Source: Salinigranum rubrum (lineage in GTDB: Archaea > Halobacteriota > Halobacteria > Halobacteriales > Haloferacaceae). Taken from it: a DNA stretch of 64,000 bases. The DNA lies in the NCBI RefSeq assembly GCF_002906575.1, contig NZ_CP026309.1:62001-126000 (forward strand), written 5' to 3'. Positions 62,986 through 64,000 of this stretch are shown in pieces; position 1 is the stretch's first letter; each line of letters starts with the position of its first letter. Below the pieces are notes generated by a model, which was given only the letters and a program-made list of their open reading frames with translations, was not told the origin of the DNA and did not search any database. The position numbers were made by a program, and so were the translations under genes.

Positions 62986-63915
62986 ACTTCCTCTGGAACG
63001 GCAATCCCTATAGACGTTCGTGACCGAGTCGGCTCCCGGTGCTCGTTCGTTCGGACATGCGGGACGTTCTTATACTTCGACCGCGAAACTATGTGGTATG
63101 ATAGCACGAAACTCGGACGAAACTCGTCGCTGCTCCTCTTCATTCCCCTCGGATGCGCCCGTCATGGCACGCCCATCTCTTATAAACGTCCGTCTCTCGA
63201 GAACCGTTCGAAGGCACTGAACGTTTCAGGTGGAGCGTATCCCGAGCGTCCCGAGAAGTTTCGTTTCGAGTCGCTACTGCGTTCGTGAGAGACGAACATT
63301 TATAAATAGCCGTCGTACCGCCGACATATATTCCGTTACAATAGTATCGATGTAAATGACTACGTCGTGATGCGCGTATCGCGCCGACCGACGTCTTCGA
63401 CCCCGTCAACAGAACAGAGATAATTAAATCTTTCGACGAGTGAGAACAAAATTTGCGATATTTGGTATTAACCGGAGATAAGGTCTAATAGTTGTGTAAT
63501 ACTCTAGATATTCAAAAATACTACTATAGTTAGGCTACCCTCGAAATAATCGTGAACTAAAGAGAATGGCATCGGGGTTCTCACTGATTCCGCTCACGTC
63601 GGTTATCCTTACTACTGAACGCCCCGAGCAGACGTGCTCCAGTGAATTCAACTATTTCTATCGATGTAGTTCGTCGGTCGTTTCCGGAGCGTGCGGTCAC
63701 GCGGGGACGGCGAAGTTCTCCGACTCCCGTCGAGTGAGACGCCCCCCTCGGTCGTTCATCCACCCTCGGGCGCCGTCGCTCGATGACGTCGAGCGGTTCG
63801 AAGGGCAGCATGAGCACCGGCGGTTCAGTCGACGAGCGACGGGTCGGTGTCAAGGTGTGTCCCCGTCCCGTCATGATCTCCGCTCACGCCCGTCGGCGTG
63901 TGGTTCCGTCGTCAC
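62986..63915 (+). other. Long non-coding region, partly strongly AT-rich
   Basis: About 930 bases without a supportable gene. The left part carries the IclR promoter region and scattered TATA-like sequences (GTTCTTATACTT near 63068, TCTTATAAAC near 63178, ATTTATAAATAG near 63299). From about 63290 to 63560 it is far more AT-rich than the rest of the window. It could be an untranslated leader, a decayed element, or hold small RNA. I see no repeat pair or tRNA. Confidence 0.5.
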
Positions 63916-64000
63916 TCACGGCCGCTTCAGCGCGCCGTCCGCGTCGAACAGACTGTGGCTGTCCTTCGGTTCGCCGGGGTGAGCGCGCGCGGCGTCCTCG
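63916..64000 (-). CDS. C-terminus of an unidentified protein (5' part beyond the window)
   Basis: On the minus strand a frame open from the window edge ends EDAARAHPGEPKDSHSLFDADGALKRP and TGA at 63916-63918. The composition is normal for haloarchaeal coding sequence, and the stop matches the start of the non-coding region. The fragment is too short to identify. Confidence 0.45.
   Translation of the reverse strand, partial: EDAARAHPGEPKDSHSLFDADGALKRP

Overview
The window is GC-rich, with acidic proteins, many leaderless or ATGA/GTGA-coupled genes, archaeal TATA boxes, and archaeal hallmark genes (ribosomal protein S6e, Pus10, RNase HII, Bat-type HTH regulators, haloarchaeal transducers, a Ski2-like helicase). 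It is a piece of a haloarchaeal (class Halobacteria) chromosome. I cannot fix the genus from the sequence alone.

Layout. Bases 1-5540 hold the distal part of an Mrp-type Na+/H+ antiporter operon (mnhB, mnhC and three MnhD-like subunits), followed by a small unknown gene and a His-rich chemotaxis transducer. Bases 8167-10139 carry a zinc-ribbon protein, the scar of an ABC permease, a NifU-type Fe-S protein and a DtxR-like regulator. The regulator sits behind perfect TTTAGG-N4-CCTAAA palindromes. Bases 10140-13035 form a small lower-GC accessory island between that regulator and the 3' end of a tRNA-Arg(CCG) gene. It starts with an integrase remnant fused in frame to a truncated DUF2270 protein, then a lipoprotein, a DUF4177 protein and a membrane protein. 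Bases 13190-17032 encode a molybdenum hydroxylase (small, large and medium subunits). From 17136 to 49344 the content is mostly housekeeping and signalling: a ferredoxin, a second transducer, a Bat-like regulator, 6-phosphogluconate dehydrogenase, CBS and M29 proteins, a phosphoribosyltransferase-HAD fusion, S6e, a DHH phosphoesterase, UspA, RNase HII, Pus10, an AstE/AspA-type hydrolase, an MFS transporter, a CinA-like protein, a LOV-domain histidine kinase, a helicase, a Tat-exported ferritin-like protein, a cupin, a site-2 protease, an amidase and a FAD protein.

Bases 49841-62985 look like a catabolic island for ectoine or hydroxyectoine. It contains a DoeA-type ectoine hydrolase, a glutamate dehydrogenase two bases downstream, an M20 deacetylase coupled to a threonine-dehydratase-like PLP enzyme (EutB-like), two class-III aminotransferases, a BCCT osmolyte transporter, RidA, a D-2-hydroxyacid dehydrogenase and an IclR regulator. 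Together these could import the solute, open the ring, deacetylate and transaminate it, and recycle 2-oxoglutarate. This is the most interesting system in the window.

A technical point affects the annotation. Five genes (transducer 1, the molybdenum hydroxylase large subunit, a DUF7511-like protein, glutamate dehydrogenase and the EutB-like enzyme) are each out of frame by exactly one missing base, always inside a run of C on the + strand. The simplest reading is homopolymer under-calling in the assembly. I annotate these genes as probably intact and mark the position of each break.
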